19,972 nucleotides of DNA from Alphaproteobacteria bacterium (GTDB lineage: Bacteria; Pseudomonadota; Alphaproteobacteria; Rhodobacterales; Rhodobacteraceae), in assembly GCA_003695135.1 (NCBI GenBank), contig RFIR01000456.1, forward strand, positions 1 to 19,972, in the 5' to 3' direction. Shown here piece after piece: positions 6,423-14,045 of this stretch. The position numbers and the translations under genes are program-made. Position 1 is the first letter of the stretch, and each line of letters starts with the position of its first letter. The notes beneath the pieces are model-generated. The model worked only from the letters and a program-made list of their open reading frames with translations. It did no database searches and had not been told where the DNA came from.

Positions 6423-7033
6423 CAGTGGCAGGCTATGCCTTTTACCTCTTCGCCATCGTGGCGGTGGCCGCGGGCCTCTTCACGGTGATGGCGCGCAACC
6501 CGGTGCATTCGGTGCTGTGGCTGATCTGCGCCTTCCTTTCCTCGGCGGGGCTGTTCGTGCTGCTCGGCGCCGAGTTCATCGCCATGCTGATGCTGATCGT
6601 CTATATCGGCGCGGTCGCGGTGCTGTTCCTGTTCGTGGTCATGATGCTCGATGTCGATTTCGCCGAGCTCAAGGCCGGCATGGCGCAGTACATGCCCGTG
6701 GGGCTGCTGATCGGGGTGGTCATCCTGATGGAGCTCAGTCTCGCCATCGGGTCCTGGGTCTTTGCCGATGCGGCGCCGAAGATGCGGGTGGCGGTGGCGC
6801 CGGCGCCGCAGGAGGTGGAGAACACCGCCGCGCTGGGCCGGCTGATCTATACCGATTACGTCTATCTCTTCCAGGCGGCCGGGCTGATCCTGCTGGTGGC
6901 GATGGTCGGCGCCATCGTGCTGACCCTGCGCCACAAGGAGTACGTCAAGCGCCAGGACGTTCTCGCCCAGATGTATCGCGATCCGGCCAAGGCGGTGGAG
7001 CTCAAGGACATCAAGCCGGGACAGGGGATCTGA
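6419..7033 (+). CDS. nuoJ: NADH-quinone oxidoreductase subunit J (NuoJ)
   Basis: NuoJ (ND6-type) is a membrane subunit at the junction of the arms, involved in coupling quinone reduction to proton pumping. The 204-residue protein has five hydrophobic segments. It contains the family core from EFIAMLMLIVYIGAVAVLFLF into VVMMLDVDF (residues ~44-80), including the helix known to kink in ND6. A polar loop separates helix 4 from helix 5 (LILLVAMVGAIVLTLRHKE). The 79 bases before it hold a hairpin and a short possible leader frame. The nuoK ATG comes 2 bases after the stop. Confidence 0.96.
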   Translation: MTVAGYAFYLFAIVAVAAGLFTVMARNPVHSVLWLICAFLSSAGLFVLLGAEFIAMLMLIVYIGAVAVLFLFVVMMLDVDFAELKAGMAQYMPVGLLIGVVILMELSLAIGSWVFADAAPKMRVAVAPAPQEVENTAALGRLIYTDYVYLFQAAGLILLVAMVGAIVLTLRHKEYVKRQDVLAQMYRDPAKAVELKDIKPGQGI

Positions 7034-7035
7034 CC

Positions 7036-7341
7036 ATGATCGGTCTGGAACACTATCTCACCGTCGCCGCGATCCTGTTCGTGATCGGCATCTTCGGCAT
7101 CTTTCTCAACCGCAAGAACGTCATCGTCATCCTGATGTCGATCGAGCTGATGCTCTTGGCGGTCAACATCAACCTGGTGGCGTTCTCGGCCCATCTGGGT
7201 GATCTGGTCGGGCAGATCTTCACCCTGTTCGTGCTGACCGTGGCCGCGGCCGAGGCGGCGATCGGCCTGGCGATCCTGGTCTGCTTCTTCCGCAACCGCG
7301 GCACCATCGCGGTCGAAGACATCAACATGATGAAGGGCTGA
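7036..7341 (+). CDS. nuoK: NADH-quinone oxidoreductase subunit K (NuoK)
   Basis: NuoK (ND4L-type) is a 101-residue, three-helix membrane subunit of the proton-translocation path. The start ATG at 7036 is 2 bases after nuoJ and begins MIGLEHYLTVAAILF; longer upstream readings of this frame run antiphase inside nuoJ and are not real. The two conserved membrane glutamates are visible at Glu37 (SIELMLLAVN) and Glu73 (VAAAEAAIGLAI). Length and spacing are exactly those expected for the family. It is 3 bases from nuoL. Confidence 0.97.
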   Translation: MIGLEHYLTVAAILFVIGIFGIFLNRKNVIVILMSIELMLLAVNINLVAFSAHLGDLVGQIFTLFVLTVAAAEAAIGLAILVCFFRNRGTIAVEDINMMKG

Positions 7342-7344
7342 GGC

Positions 7345-9324
7345 ATGACCGAGATCATCCTGCTGGCACCGCTTTTCGCCGCAGCGATTGCCGGCTTCGG
7401 CCACCGCATCACCGGCGAGAAATTTGCGCTCGGGCTCACGACCGGCGTGCTGATCGTCATCTGCCTGCTGTCCTGGATCGTCTTCTTCACCCTGGGCGAG
7501 GAGGTCGAGCGCATCACGCTGTTCCGCTGGATCGACAGCGGCGCGCTGGTGGCGGACTGGGCGATCCGGCTCGACCGGCTGACCGCGGTGATGCTGGTGG
7601 TGGTCACCACCGTCTCGGCACTCGTGCATCTCTACAGCTGGGGCTACATGGATGACGACCCCAACTGGAAGGAGGGCGAGAGCTACAAGCCGCGCTTCTT
7701 CGCCTATCTCAGCTTCTTCACCTTCGCCATGCTGGCGCTGGTCACCGCCGACAATCTCGCCCAGATGTTCTTCGGCTGGGAAGGGGTGGGGCTGGCCTCC
7801 TATCTGCTGATCGGCTTCTACTACCGCAAGCCATCGGCCAATCAGGCGGCGATCAAGGCCTTCATCGTCAACCGGGTGGGCGATTTCGGCTTCGCGCTCG
7901 GCATCTTCGGTCTGTTCTACATGACCGATTCCATCGAGTTCTCGACCGTCTTCGCCTCGGCGCCCGAGCTTGCCGACAAGACCATGACCTTCCTCAGCTG
8001 GGAGGTGCCGGTGCTGGAGACGCTGGGCATCCTGCTGTTCATCGGCGCGATGGGCAAGTCGGCCCAGTTCATCCTGCACACCTGGCTGCCCGACGCGATG
8101 GAAGGCCCCACCCCGGTCTCGGCGCTGATCCATGCCGCGACCATGGTGACGGCGGGCGTGTTCCTGGTCTGCCGTATGTCGCCGCTTTACGAACACGCGC
8201 CGGTCGCGCTGGGCCTGGTCGCGGTGGTGGGCGCCTTCACCGCCTTCTTCGCCGCCACCATCGGTCTGGTACAGAATGACATCAAGCGGGTGATCGCCTA
8301 TTCGACCTGCTCGCAGCTGGGCTACATGTTCGCCGCCGCCGGTGTCGGCGTCTATCAGGCGGCGATGTTCCACCTGTTCACCCACGCCTTCTTCAAGGCG
8401 CTCCTGTTCCTCGGCGCCGGCTCGGTCATCACCGCCATGCATCACGAACAGGACATGCGCAAATATGGCGGGCTGCGGAACAAGATCCCGATGACCTACT
8501 GGACCATGATGATCGGCACGCTGGCGATCACCGGCGTCGGCATCCCGCTGCTGACCATCTTCGGCGCGCCGATCGGCCTGGCCGGTTTCGTGTCCAAGGA
8601 TGCGATCATCGAGAGCACCTTCGCCGCGGAGACCGCCACGGGCGAGTTCGCCTTCGTGCTGCTGGTCGTCGCCGCGCTGATGACGAGCTTCTATTCCTGG
8701 CGGCTGATGTTCATGACCTTCTTCGGCGAGGCGCGGGGCGACGCGCATGCGCATGAGCATGCACATGAAAGCCCCTCGGTGATGCTGATCCCGCTCTACG
8801 TGCTGGCCGCGGGCGCGGCGCTGGCCGGCATCTTCTTCTTCGGCGGCTTCGTCGGCGAGGGCTGGGAGGAGTTCTGGCGCGGCTCGATCTTCATCGGCGC
8901 CGAAAACGAGGTGCTGCACCATGCCCATGGCGTGCCGCTGTGGGTGAAGCTGTCGCCCTTCGTGGCCATGCTGCTGGGGCTGTTCATCGCCTGGCAGTTC
9001 TACATCGTGAACCCGGATCTGCCGGCGCGGCTGGCCGCGAACCAGCGCACGCTCTACCTGTTCCTGCTCAACAAGTGGTATGTCGACGAGATCTATGATG
9101 CGGTCTTCGTCCGGCCGGCGATGTGGCTCGGCCGGCTGCTCTGGAAGCGCGGCGACGGCGGCACCATCGACGGCGCGCTCAACGGGCTGGCCTATGGCGT
9201 CATCCCCTTCCTGACCCGCCTCGCGGTACGGGCGCAATCGGGCTATCTGTTCCACTACGCCTTCGCGATGATCATCGGGCTCGGCATCCTCATCACCTGG
9301 TTCGTCATGGGAGGGGCGGGCTGA
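7345..9324 (+). CDS. nuoL: NADH-quinone oxidoreductase subunit L (NuoL), antiporter-like
   Basis: NuoL (ND5-type) is the distal antiporter-like proton-pumping subunit. The 659 residues contain the antiporter core with HTWLPDAMEGPTPVSALIHA and FFAATIGLVQNDIKRVIAYS, followed by the extra C-terminal helices that form the long lateral helix along the membrane arm. A histidine-rich loop, DAHAHEHAHE, lies near residues 467-476. The encoding DNA there is a run of near-repeats of GCATG. Its stop overlaps the nuoM start in TGATG, indicating coupled translation. Confidence 0.97.
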   Translation: MTEIILLAPLFAAAIAGFGHRITGEKFALGLTTGVLIVICLLSWIVFFTLGEEVERITLFRWIDSGALVADWAIRLDRLTAVMLVVVTTVSALVHLYSWGYMDDDPNWKEGESYKPRFFAYLSFFTFAMLALVTADNLAQMFFGWEGVGLASYLLIGFYYRKPSANQAAIKAFIVNRVGDFGFALGIFGLFYMTDSIEFSTVFASAPELADKTMTFLSWEVPVLETLGILLFIGAMGKSAQFILHTWLPDAMEGPTPVSALIHAATMVTAGVFLVCRMSPLYEHAPVALGLVAVVGAFTAFFAATIGLVQNDIKRVIAYSTCSQLGYMFAAAGVGVYQAAMFHLFTHAFFKALLFLGAGSVITAMHHEQDMRKYGGLRNKIPMTYWTMMIGTLAITGVGIPLLTIFGAPIGLAGFVSKDAIIESTFAAETATGEFAFVLLVVAALMTSFYSWRLMFMTFFGEARGDAHAHEHAHESPSVMLIPLYVLAAGAALAGIFFFGGFVGEGWEEFWRGSIFIGAENEVLHHAHGVPLWVKLSPFVAMLLGLFIAWQFYIVNPDLPARLAANQRTLYLFLLNKWYVDEIYDAVFVRPAMWLGRLLWKRGDGGTIDGALNGLAYGVIPFLTRLAVRAQSGYLFHYAFAMIIGLGILITWFVMGGAG

Positions 9325-10889
9325 TGGAAACGCTGCCGCTGATCTCGCTGGTCACCTTCCTGCCCGCCATCGGCGCGGCGGTGCTGCTGATCTTCCAGCG
9401 CGGCTCGGACGCGATGGCCCAGCAGAGCGCGCGCTGGCTGGCGCTCTTGACCACCACCGCGACCTTCCTGTTTTCCATTCCGCTGCTGACCGGCTTCGAC
9501 AGCGCCGATCCCGGCTTCCAGTTCGTGGAGGACGCGAAGTGGCTGGGCGGCCTGTCCTACCGCATGGGCGTGGACGGCATCTCGGTCTTCTTCGTGATGC
9601 TGACCACCTTCCTGATGCCGCTGGTCATCGCCGCAAGCTGGCAGGTCGAGCACCGCGTCAAGGAATACATGGTCGCCTTCCTGCTGCTGGAGACGCTGAT
9701 GATCGGCGTCTTCACCGCGCTCGACCTGATCCTGTTCTACCTATTCTTCGAGGGCGGGCTGATCCCGATGTTCCTGATCATCGGCATCTGGGGCGGCAAG
9801 GAACGGATCTATGCCGCCTTCAAGTTCTTCCTCTACACCTTCTTCGGCTCGGTGCTGATGCTGGTGGCGATGATCTTCATGTATGCCCAGGCCGGGACCA
9901 CCTGCATCGCCGCCTGTCCCGAGGGGGTGACGGGCCTGCTCGATTTCGCCTTCAGCTCGGAGACGATCACGCTGGCGGGCTGGTCGATCCCGGGCGGGGC
10001 GCAGACGCTGATGTGGCTGGCCTTCTTCGCCTCCTTCGCGGTCAAGCTGCCGATGTGGCCGGTCCATACCTGGTTGCCCGATGCGCATGTGCAGGCGCCC
10101 ACCGCAGGTTCGGTGGTGCTGGCGGCGATCCTCTTGAAGATGGGCGGCTACGGCTTCCTGCGCTTCTCGTTGCCGATGTTCCCCGTCGCCTCGGAACTGA
10201 TGCAGGATTTCGTGTTCCTGCTCTCGGTGGTGGCGATCATCTACACCTCGCTGGTGGCGCTGATGCAGGAGGACATCAAGAAGCTCATCGCCTATTCATC
10301 GGTGGCGCATATGGGGTTCGTGACCATCGGCATCTTCGCCGCCAACCGTCAGGGCGTCGATGGCGCCATCTTCCAGATGCTGTCCCACGGCTTTATCTCC
10401 GGCGCGCTCTTCCTCTGCGTGGGCGTGATCTATGACCGCATGCACACGCGCGAGATCGAGGCCTTTGGCGGGCTGGTGGTCCGGATGCCGGTCTATGCGC
10501 TGATCTTCATGCTGTTCACGCTGGGCAATGTCGGCCTGCCGGGGACCAGCGGCTTCATTGGCGAGTTCCTGACCCTGGCCGGCGTGTTCCAGGTCAATAG
10601 CTGGGTCGCCTTCTTCGCGGCGACCGGGGTGATCCTGTCGGCGGCCTATGCGCTGTGGCTCTATCGCCGGGTCGTCTTCGGTGATCTCATCAAGCAGAGC
10701 CTCAGCCAGATCCAGGACATGACCGCGCGCGAAAAGGCGATCTTCGCGCCGCTCGTCGTGGCCACGATCCTGCTCGGCGTCTATCCCAGCCTGGTCACCG
10801 ACGTGATCGGTGCCTCGGTGCAGTCGCTGCTCTCGGGCTACGAGACCGCGCTGAGCGAGGCGGCCACCCAGATTGCACAGAACCGCTAG
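9324..10889 (+). CDS. nuoM: NADH-quinone oxidoreductase subunit M (NuoM), antiporter-like
   Basis: NuoM (ND4-type) is one of the three antiporter-like proton-pumping subunits of the membrane arm. From the ATG at 9324, which shares its A with the nuoL stop (TGATG), the protein is 521 residues. It has about 14 hydrophobic segments. Signature stretches are FYLFFEGGLIPMFLIIGIWG with the conserved membrane glutamate, VHTWLPDAHVQAPTAGSVVL, and LMQEDIKKLIAYSSVAHMGF. A longer in-frame reading from upstream at 9123 would overlap nuoL by 200 bases and is rejected. nuoN follows after 9 bases. Confidence 0.97.
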   Translation: METLPLISLVTFLPAIGAAVLLIFQRGSDAMAQQSARWLALLTTTATFLFSIPLLTGFDSADPGFQFVEDAKWLGGLSYRMGVDGISVFFVMLTTFLMPLVIAASWQVEHRVKEYMVAFLLLETLMIGVFTALDLILFYLFFEGGLIPMFLIIGIWGGKERIYAAFKFFLYTFFGSVLMLVAMIFMYAQAGTTCIAACPEGVTGLLDFAFSSETITLAGWSIPGGAQTLMWLAFFASFAVKLPMWPVHTWLPDAHVQAPTAGSVVLAAILLKMGGYGFLRFSLPMFPVASELMQDFVFLLSVVAIIYTSLVALMQEDIKKLIAYSSVAHMGFVTIGIFAANRQGVDGAIFQMLSHGFISGALFLCVGVIYDRMHTREIEAFGGLVVRMPVYALIFMLFTLGNVGLPGTSGFIGEFLTLAGVFQVNSWVAFFAATGVILSAAYALWLYRRVVFGDLIKQSLSQIQDMTAREKAIFAPLVVATILLGVYPSLVTDVIGASVQSLLSGYETALSEAATQIAQNR

Positions 10890-10898
10890 GGGGCGGCG

Positions 10899-12347
10899 AT
10901 GATCTCAGAAGACGTGAATGTCATCCTGCCCGAGCTGATCCTGGCCGTCTATGCCATGGCGGCGCTGATGTGGGGCGTGTTCACCGGCAAGGACCGCGTG
11001 GCCGGGCCGCTGATCTGGCTGACCGCGGCGGTGCTGGTGGTGCTGGCGCTGTGGATCGCGATGATGCCGGCGGGCCGGGCCGTGGCCTTCGGCGGCGCCT
11101 TCATCGATGACGGCTTTGCCCGCTTCGCCAAGGTCGTGCTGCTGATCGCGGCGGCGGTGGTGCTGGTGCTGTCGGCCGATTACATGCAGCGCCAGAACTT
11201 CCTGCATTTCGAATTCCCGGTGCTGGTTGCCTTCACCACGCTGGGCATGATGATGATGGTCTCGGCCGGCGATCTGATGGCGCTCTATGTCGGGCTGGAG
11301 CTGCATTCGCTCTCGCTCTACGTCATCGCCGCCATCCGCCGCGACAGCCTGCGCTCGACCGAGGCGGGGCTGAAATACTTCGTCCTCGGCGCGCTCGCCT
11401 CGGGCATGCTGCTTTACGGGATGAGCCTCGTCTACGGCTATACCGGCGCCACCGGCTTTGCCGCCATCGCGACCGTGGTCGGGGCCGAGGGCGTGGGGCT
11501 GGGGCTCTTGTTCGGGCTGGTCTTCATCTGCGTAGGCCTCGCCTTCAAGGTCTCGGCGGTGCCGTTCCACATGTGGACGCCCGATGTCTATGAAGGCGCG
11601 CCGACCCCCGTCACCGCCTTCTTCGCCACCGCGCCCAAGGTGGCGGCGGCGGCGCTGTTTGCCCGCGTGCTGTTCGACGCCTTCGGCGGCGCGGTGGTCC
11701 AGTGGCAGCAGATCCTCGCCTTCCTCGCCACCGCCTCGATGATCCTGGGCGCGGTCGCCGGTATCGGGCAGCGCAACTTCAAGCGGCTGATGGCCTATTC
11801 CTCGATCGCCCATATGGGCTATGCGCTGATGGGGCTGGCCGCCGGCACCGGGCAGGGGGTGCAATCGCTGCTGATCTATCTGGCGATCTATGTCACCATG
11901 AATGTCGGCGTCTTCGCCTTCATCATGACCATGTCGCGCGATGGCCGGCCGGTGACCGAGATCCGGGCGCTGTCGGGCTATGCCAGGGAGCGGCCGGGCC
12001 AGGCGCTGGCGCTGCTGTTCCTGCTGTTCAGCCTTGCCGGGGTGCCGCCGCTGGTGGGCTTCTTCGCCAAGTTCTACGTCTTCGTCGCGGCGGTCGATGC
12101 CGGGCTGGTCTGGCTGGCGGTGGTCGGTGCGGTGGCCTCGGTGGTGAGCGCCTTCTACTATATCCGCATCGTCTACTACATGTATTTCGGCGAGGAGGCC
12201 GAACCGCTCTCGGGCCAGATGCCATGGCCGCATGGCGCCGCGCTGTGGGTCACGGCGGTGGTGATGGCGCTGGGATGGCTGCCGAGCATCAACCTGTTCG
12301 GGGTCGAGGCGGTGGCGCAGGCAGCAGCGGCCACGCTGATACCATAG
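10899..12347 (+). CDS. nuoN: NADH-quinone oxidoreductase subunit N (NuoN), antiporter-like
   Basis: NuoN (ND2-type) is the third antiporter-like proton-pumping subunit and the usual last gene of the nuo operon. The 482-residue protein has about 14 hydrophobic segments. Diagnostic stretches are VGLELHSLSLYVIAA, STEAGLKYFVLGALASGMLL, FKVSAVPFHMWTPDVYEGAP and QRNFKRLMAYSSIAHMGYAL. The ATG at 10899 follows nuoM by 9 bases. It is followed by 159 bases of hairpin-rich spacer and then birA. Confidence 0.97.
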   Translation: MISEDVNVILPELILAVYAMAALMWGVFTGKDRVAGPLIWLTAAVLVVLALWIAMMPAGRAVAFGGAFIDDGFARFAKVVLLIAAAVVLVLSADYMQRQNFLHFEFPVLVAFTTLGMMMMVSAGDLMALYVGLELHSLSLYVIAAIRRDSLRSTEAGLKYFVLGALASGMLLYGMSLVYGYTGATGFAAIATVVGAEGVGLGLLFGLVFICVGLAFKVSAVPFHMWTPDVYEGAPTPVTAFFATAPKVAAAALFARVLFDAFGGAVVQWQQILAFLATASMILGAVAGIGQRNFKRLMAYSSIAHMGYALMGLAAGTGQGVQSLLIYLAIYVTMNVGVFAFIMTMSRDGRPVTEIRALSGYARERPGQALALLFLLFSLAGVPPLVGFFAKFYVFVAAVDAGLVWLAVVGAVASVVSAFYYIRIVYYMYFGEEAEPLSGQMPWPHGAALWVTAVVMALGWLPSINLFGVEAVAQAAAATLIP

Positions 12348-12390
12348 AGCATGTCGCGATCGGTACGATTCATCCCTGCTCCCGAAGCGA

Positions 12391-12475
12391 GGGCATGCGA
12401 CCGTCCGGGTGGGCGCGAATGCGCCCGCCAAGGGGGCGGGCGGGCGCATGCCCGGGTTCGCTGCGCTCCCCGGGC
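12391..12475 (+). other. Cluster of competing hairpins between nuoN and birA
   Basis: Three pairings are visible. GGGCATGCG (12391-12399) pairs with CGCATGCCC (12445-12453). Inside it GGTGGGCGC (12408-12416) pairs with GCGCCCGCC (12421-12429) across a GAAT loop, with one G-U pair. GCCCGGG (12450-12456) pairs with CCCGGGC (12469-12475). The first and third share bases 12450-12453 and cannot form together. No T-run follows any stem, so a simple intrinsic terminator is not supported; attenuation, RNA processing or message stabilisation remain possible. Confidence 0.5.
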
Positions 12476-12506
12476 GGTGGACCCGATCAAGCACGATACG
12501 CATTAG

Positions 12507-13262
12507 GTGCCGGGCTGGCCGCAGGGCGTCGGGCGCCACGCGCTGGAGGAGACCGACAGCACCAACAGCGCCGCGCTGCGCATGGCGCGAGGGGGCGAGG
12601 CACCGCCCTTCTGGCTGATCGCCGGCCGGCAGAGCGCGGGGCGTGGGCGGCGCGGCCGGTCCTGGTCCACCGAGCCGGGCAATTTCGCCGCCACCCATCT
12701 GATGCGCGCGCCCGTCCCGCCGGGGCAGGGGGCGCTGCGCGCCTTTGCCGCCGGGCTTGCCCTGCGCGATGCGCTGGTCGGGCTGGGTTGTCCCGCCGAC
12801 CGGCTGGCCCTGAAATGGCCGAACGACCTGCTGCTCGACGGGGCCAAGCTGGCGGGCATGCTGCTGGAGGGCGGCGGTACTCATCTGGCAATCGGCATCG
12901 GTGTCAACCTTGCCACGAGCCCGCCGGCGGAAGGGCTGGAGGCGGGGGCGCTGGCGCCGGTCGATCTTCGCACCGCCACCGGGATCGAACTTGCCCCCGA
13001 TGCGCTGCTCGACCGGCTGGCGGCGGAATTCGCGCGGCGGGAGGCGGAGCTGGCCCATGCCGGTTTCGCGCCGCTGCGCGCGGCGTGGCTGGACCATGCC
13101 AGTCATCTCGGCCGGCCGGTCACAGCGCGGTTGCCGAGGGGCGAAGTTACCGGCATCTTCGAGACGCTCGACGAGACCGGCGCGCTGGTGCTTGCCGTGG
13201 ATGGCGGGCGGCGCGTGATCCATGCCGCCGACATCTTTCCGATGCAGAGGGGGGAGGCCTAG
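12507..13262 (+). CDS. birA: Biotin-[acetyl-CoA-carboxylase] ligase, BirA type without HTH domain
   Basis: The enzyme makes biotinyl-AMP and attaches biotin to the carrier domain of acetyl-CoA carboxylase and similar enzymes. The 251-residue protein begins directly with the catalytic domain: EETDSTNSAAL near residue 14, the biotinyl-AMP loop GRGRRGRSW (45-53), KWPNDLLL (103-110, with the catalytic-type lysine) and AIGIGVNLA. It lacks the N-terminal DNA-binding domain of E. coli BirA, so it should not act as a repressor. The GTG start at 12507 comes right after an in-frame TAG (12504-12506) and has no clear Shine-Dalgarno sequence. Starting further in would lose part of the N-terminal strand. 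The stop touches the coaX ATG with no gap. A birA gene after nuoN is typical of Rhodobacter relatives. Confidence 0.93.
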   Translation: MPGWPQGVGRHALEETDSTNSAALRMARGGEAPPFWLIAGRQSAGRGRRGRSWSTEPGNFAATHLMRAPVPPGQGALRAFAAGLALRDALVGLGCPADRLALKWPNDLLLDGAKLAGMLLEGGGTHLAIGIGVNLATSPPAEGLEAGALAPVDLRTATGIELAPDALLDRLAAEFARREAELAHAGFAPLRAAWLDHASHLGRPVTARLPRGEVTGIFETLDETGALVLAVDGGRRVIHAADIFPMQRGEA

Positions 13263-14045
13263 ATGCTGCTGGCCATCGACGTGGGCAACACCAACACGCT
13301 GTTCGGCATTCATGACGGCTCGGATTTCCGTGCCCAGTGGCGCTGCGCCACCAATCACGCGCGCACGGGTGACGAGTATTTCGTCTGGCTCAGGGCGCTG
13401 ATGGACCATGCCGGCGTGGCGCGCGAGGCGATCAGCGACGTCATCGTCTCCTCGGTGGTGCCGCAGGTGCTGTTCAACCTGCGCCAGATGGCGCGGCGCT
13501 ATTTCGACACTGTGCCGCTCGTGGTCGGGCTCGATGGCTGTGATCTCGGCGTGCCGGTGCGCGTCGATCCCGGCACGCGGGTGGGCGCGGACCGCCTCGT
13601 CAACACGGTGGGCGCCCATGCCCGCTATGGCGGCAACCTGATCGTAGTTGATTTCGGCACCGCCACCACCTTCGACGTGGTCGGCGCCGATGGCGGCTAT
13701 GAGGGCGGGGTGATCGCGCCCGGGGTCAATCTCAGCATCGAGGCGCTGCACATGGCCGCGGCGGCGCTGCCCAATATCGATGTCGCCCGCCCCGAACGGG
13801 TGATCGGCACCAATACGGTTGCCTGCATGCAGTCGGGCGTCTACTGGGGCTATATCGGCATGATCGAGGGGATCTGTGCCCGCGTCGCGGAGGAACATGG
13901 CGGGCCGATGAAGGTGATCGGCACCGGCGGGCTGTCGGCGCTGTTTTCCAGGGGCACCCCGGTCTTCGATGTGTACGATCCCGATCTGACCATGCAGGGT
14001 CTGGTGCGGATTCACGAACGGAACAGGGGCAGGCCGCGCGCATGA
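13263..14045 (+). CDS. coaX: Type III pantothenate kinase (CoaX)
   Basis: CoaX phosphorylates pantothenate in the first step of coenzyme A synthesis. The 260-residue length is normal. ASKHA-fold motifs are visible: the phosphate loop AIDVGNTNTLFGI with Asp6, the substrate segment DPGTRVGADRLVNTVGA with Asp110, and the second phosphate motif VVDFGTATTFD with Asp130. EGGVIAPGVNLSIEAL and GTGGLSALF complete the fold. The ATG directly follows the birA stop, and its own stop overlaps the rnj start as ATGA, so the three genes are almost certainly cotranscribed. Both birA and coaX feed acetyl-CoA metabolism. Confidence 0.96.
   Translation: MLLAIDVGNTNTLFGIHDGSDFRAQWRCATNHARTGDEYFVWLRALMDHAGVAREAISDVIVSSVVPQVLFNLRQMARRYFDTVPLVVGLDGCDLGVPVRVDPGTRVGADRLVNTVGAHARYGGNLIVVDFGTATTFDVVGADGGYEGGVIAPGVNLSIEALHMAAAALPNIDVARPERVIGTNTVACMQSGVYWGYIGMIEGICARVAEEHGGPMKVIGTGGLSALFSRGTPVFDVYDPDLTMQGLVRIHERNRGRPRA

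Noticed and set aside
12408..12475. Intrinsic terminator after nuoN
   Set aside because: The stems are strong, but none is followed by a T-run, so I list them only as hairpins of unknown role.
11702..13315. Long + strand frame overlapping nuoN and birA
   Set aside because: Its composition is Arg/Ala/Gly-rich shadow type, and both nuoN and birA are complete with clear motifs in other frames. The frame at 17615-19795 across the permease genes fails for the same reason.
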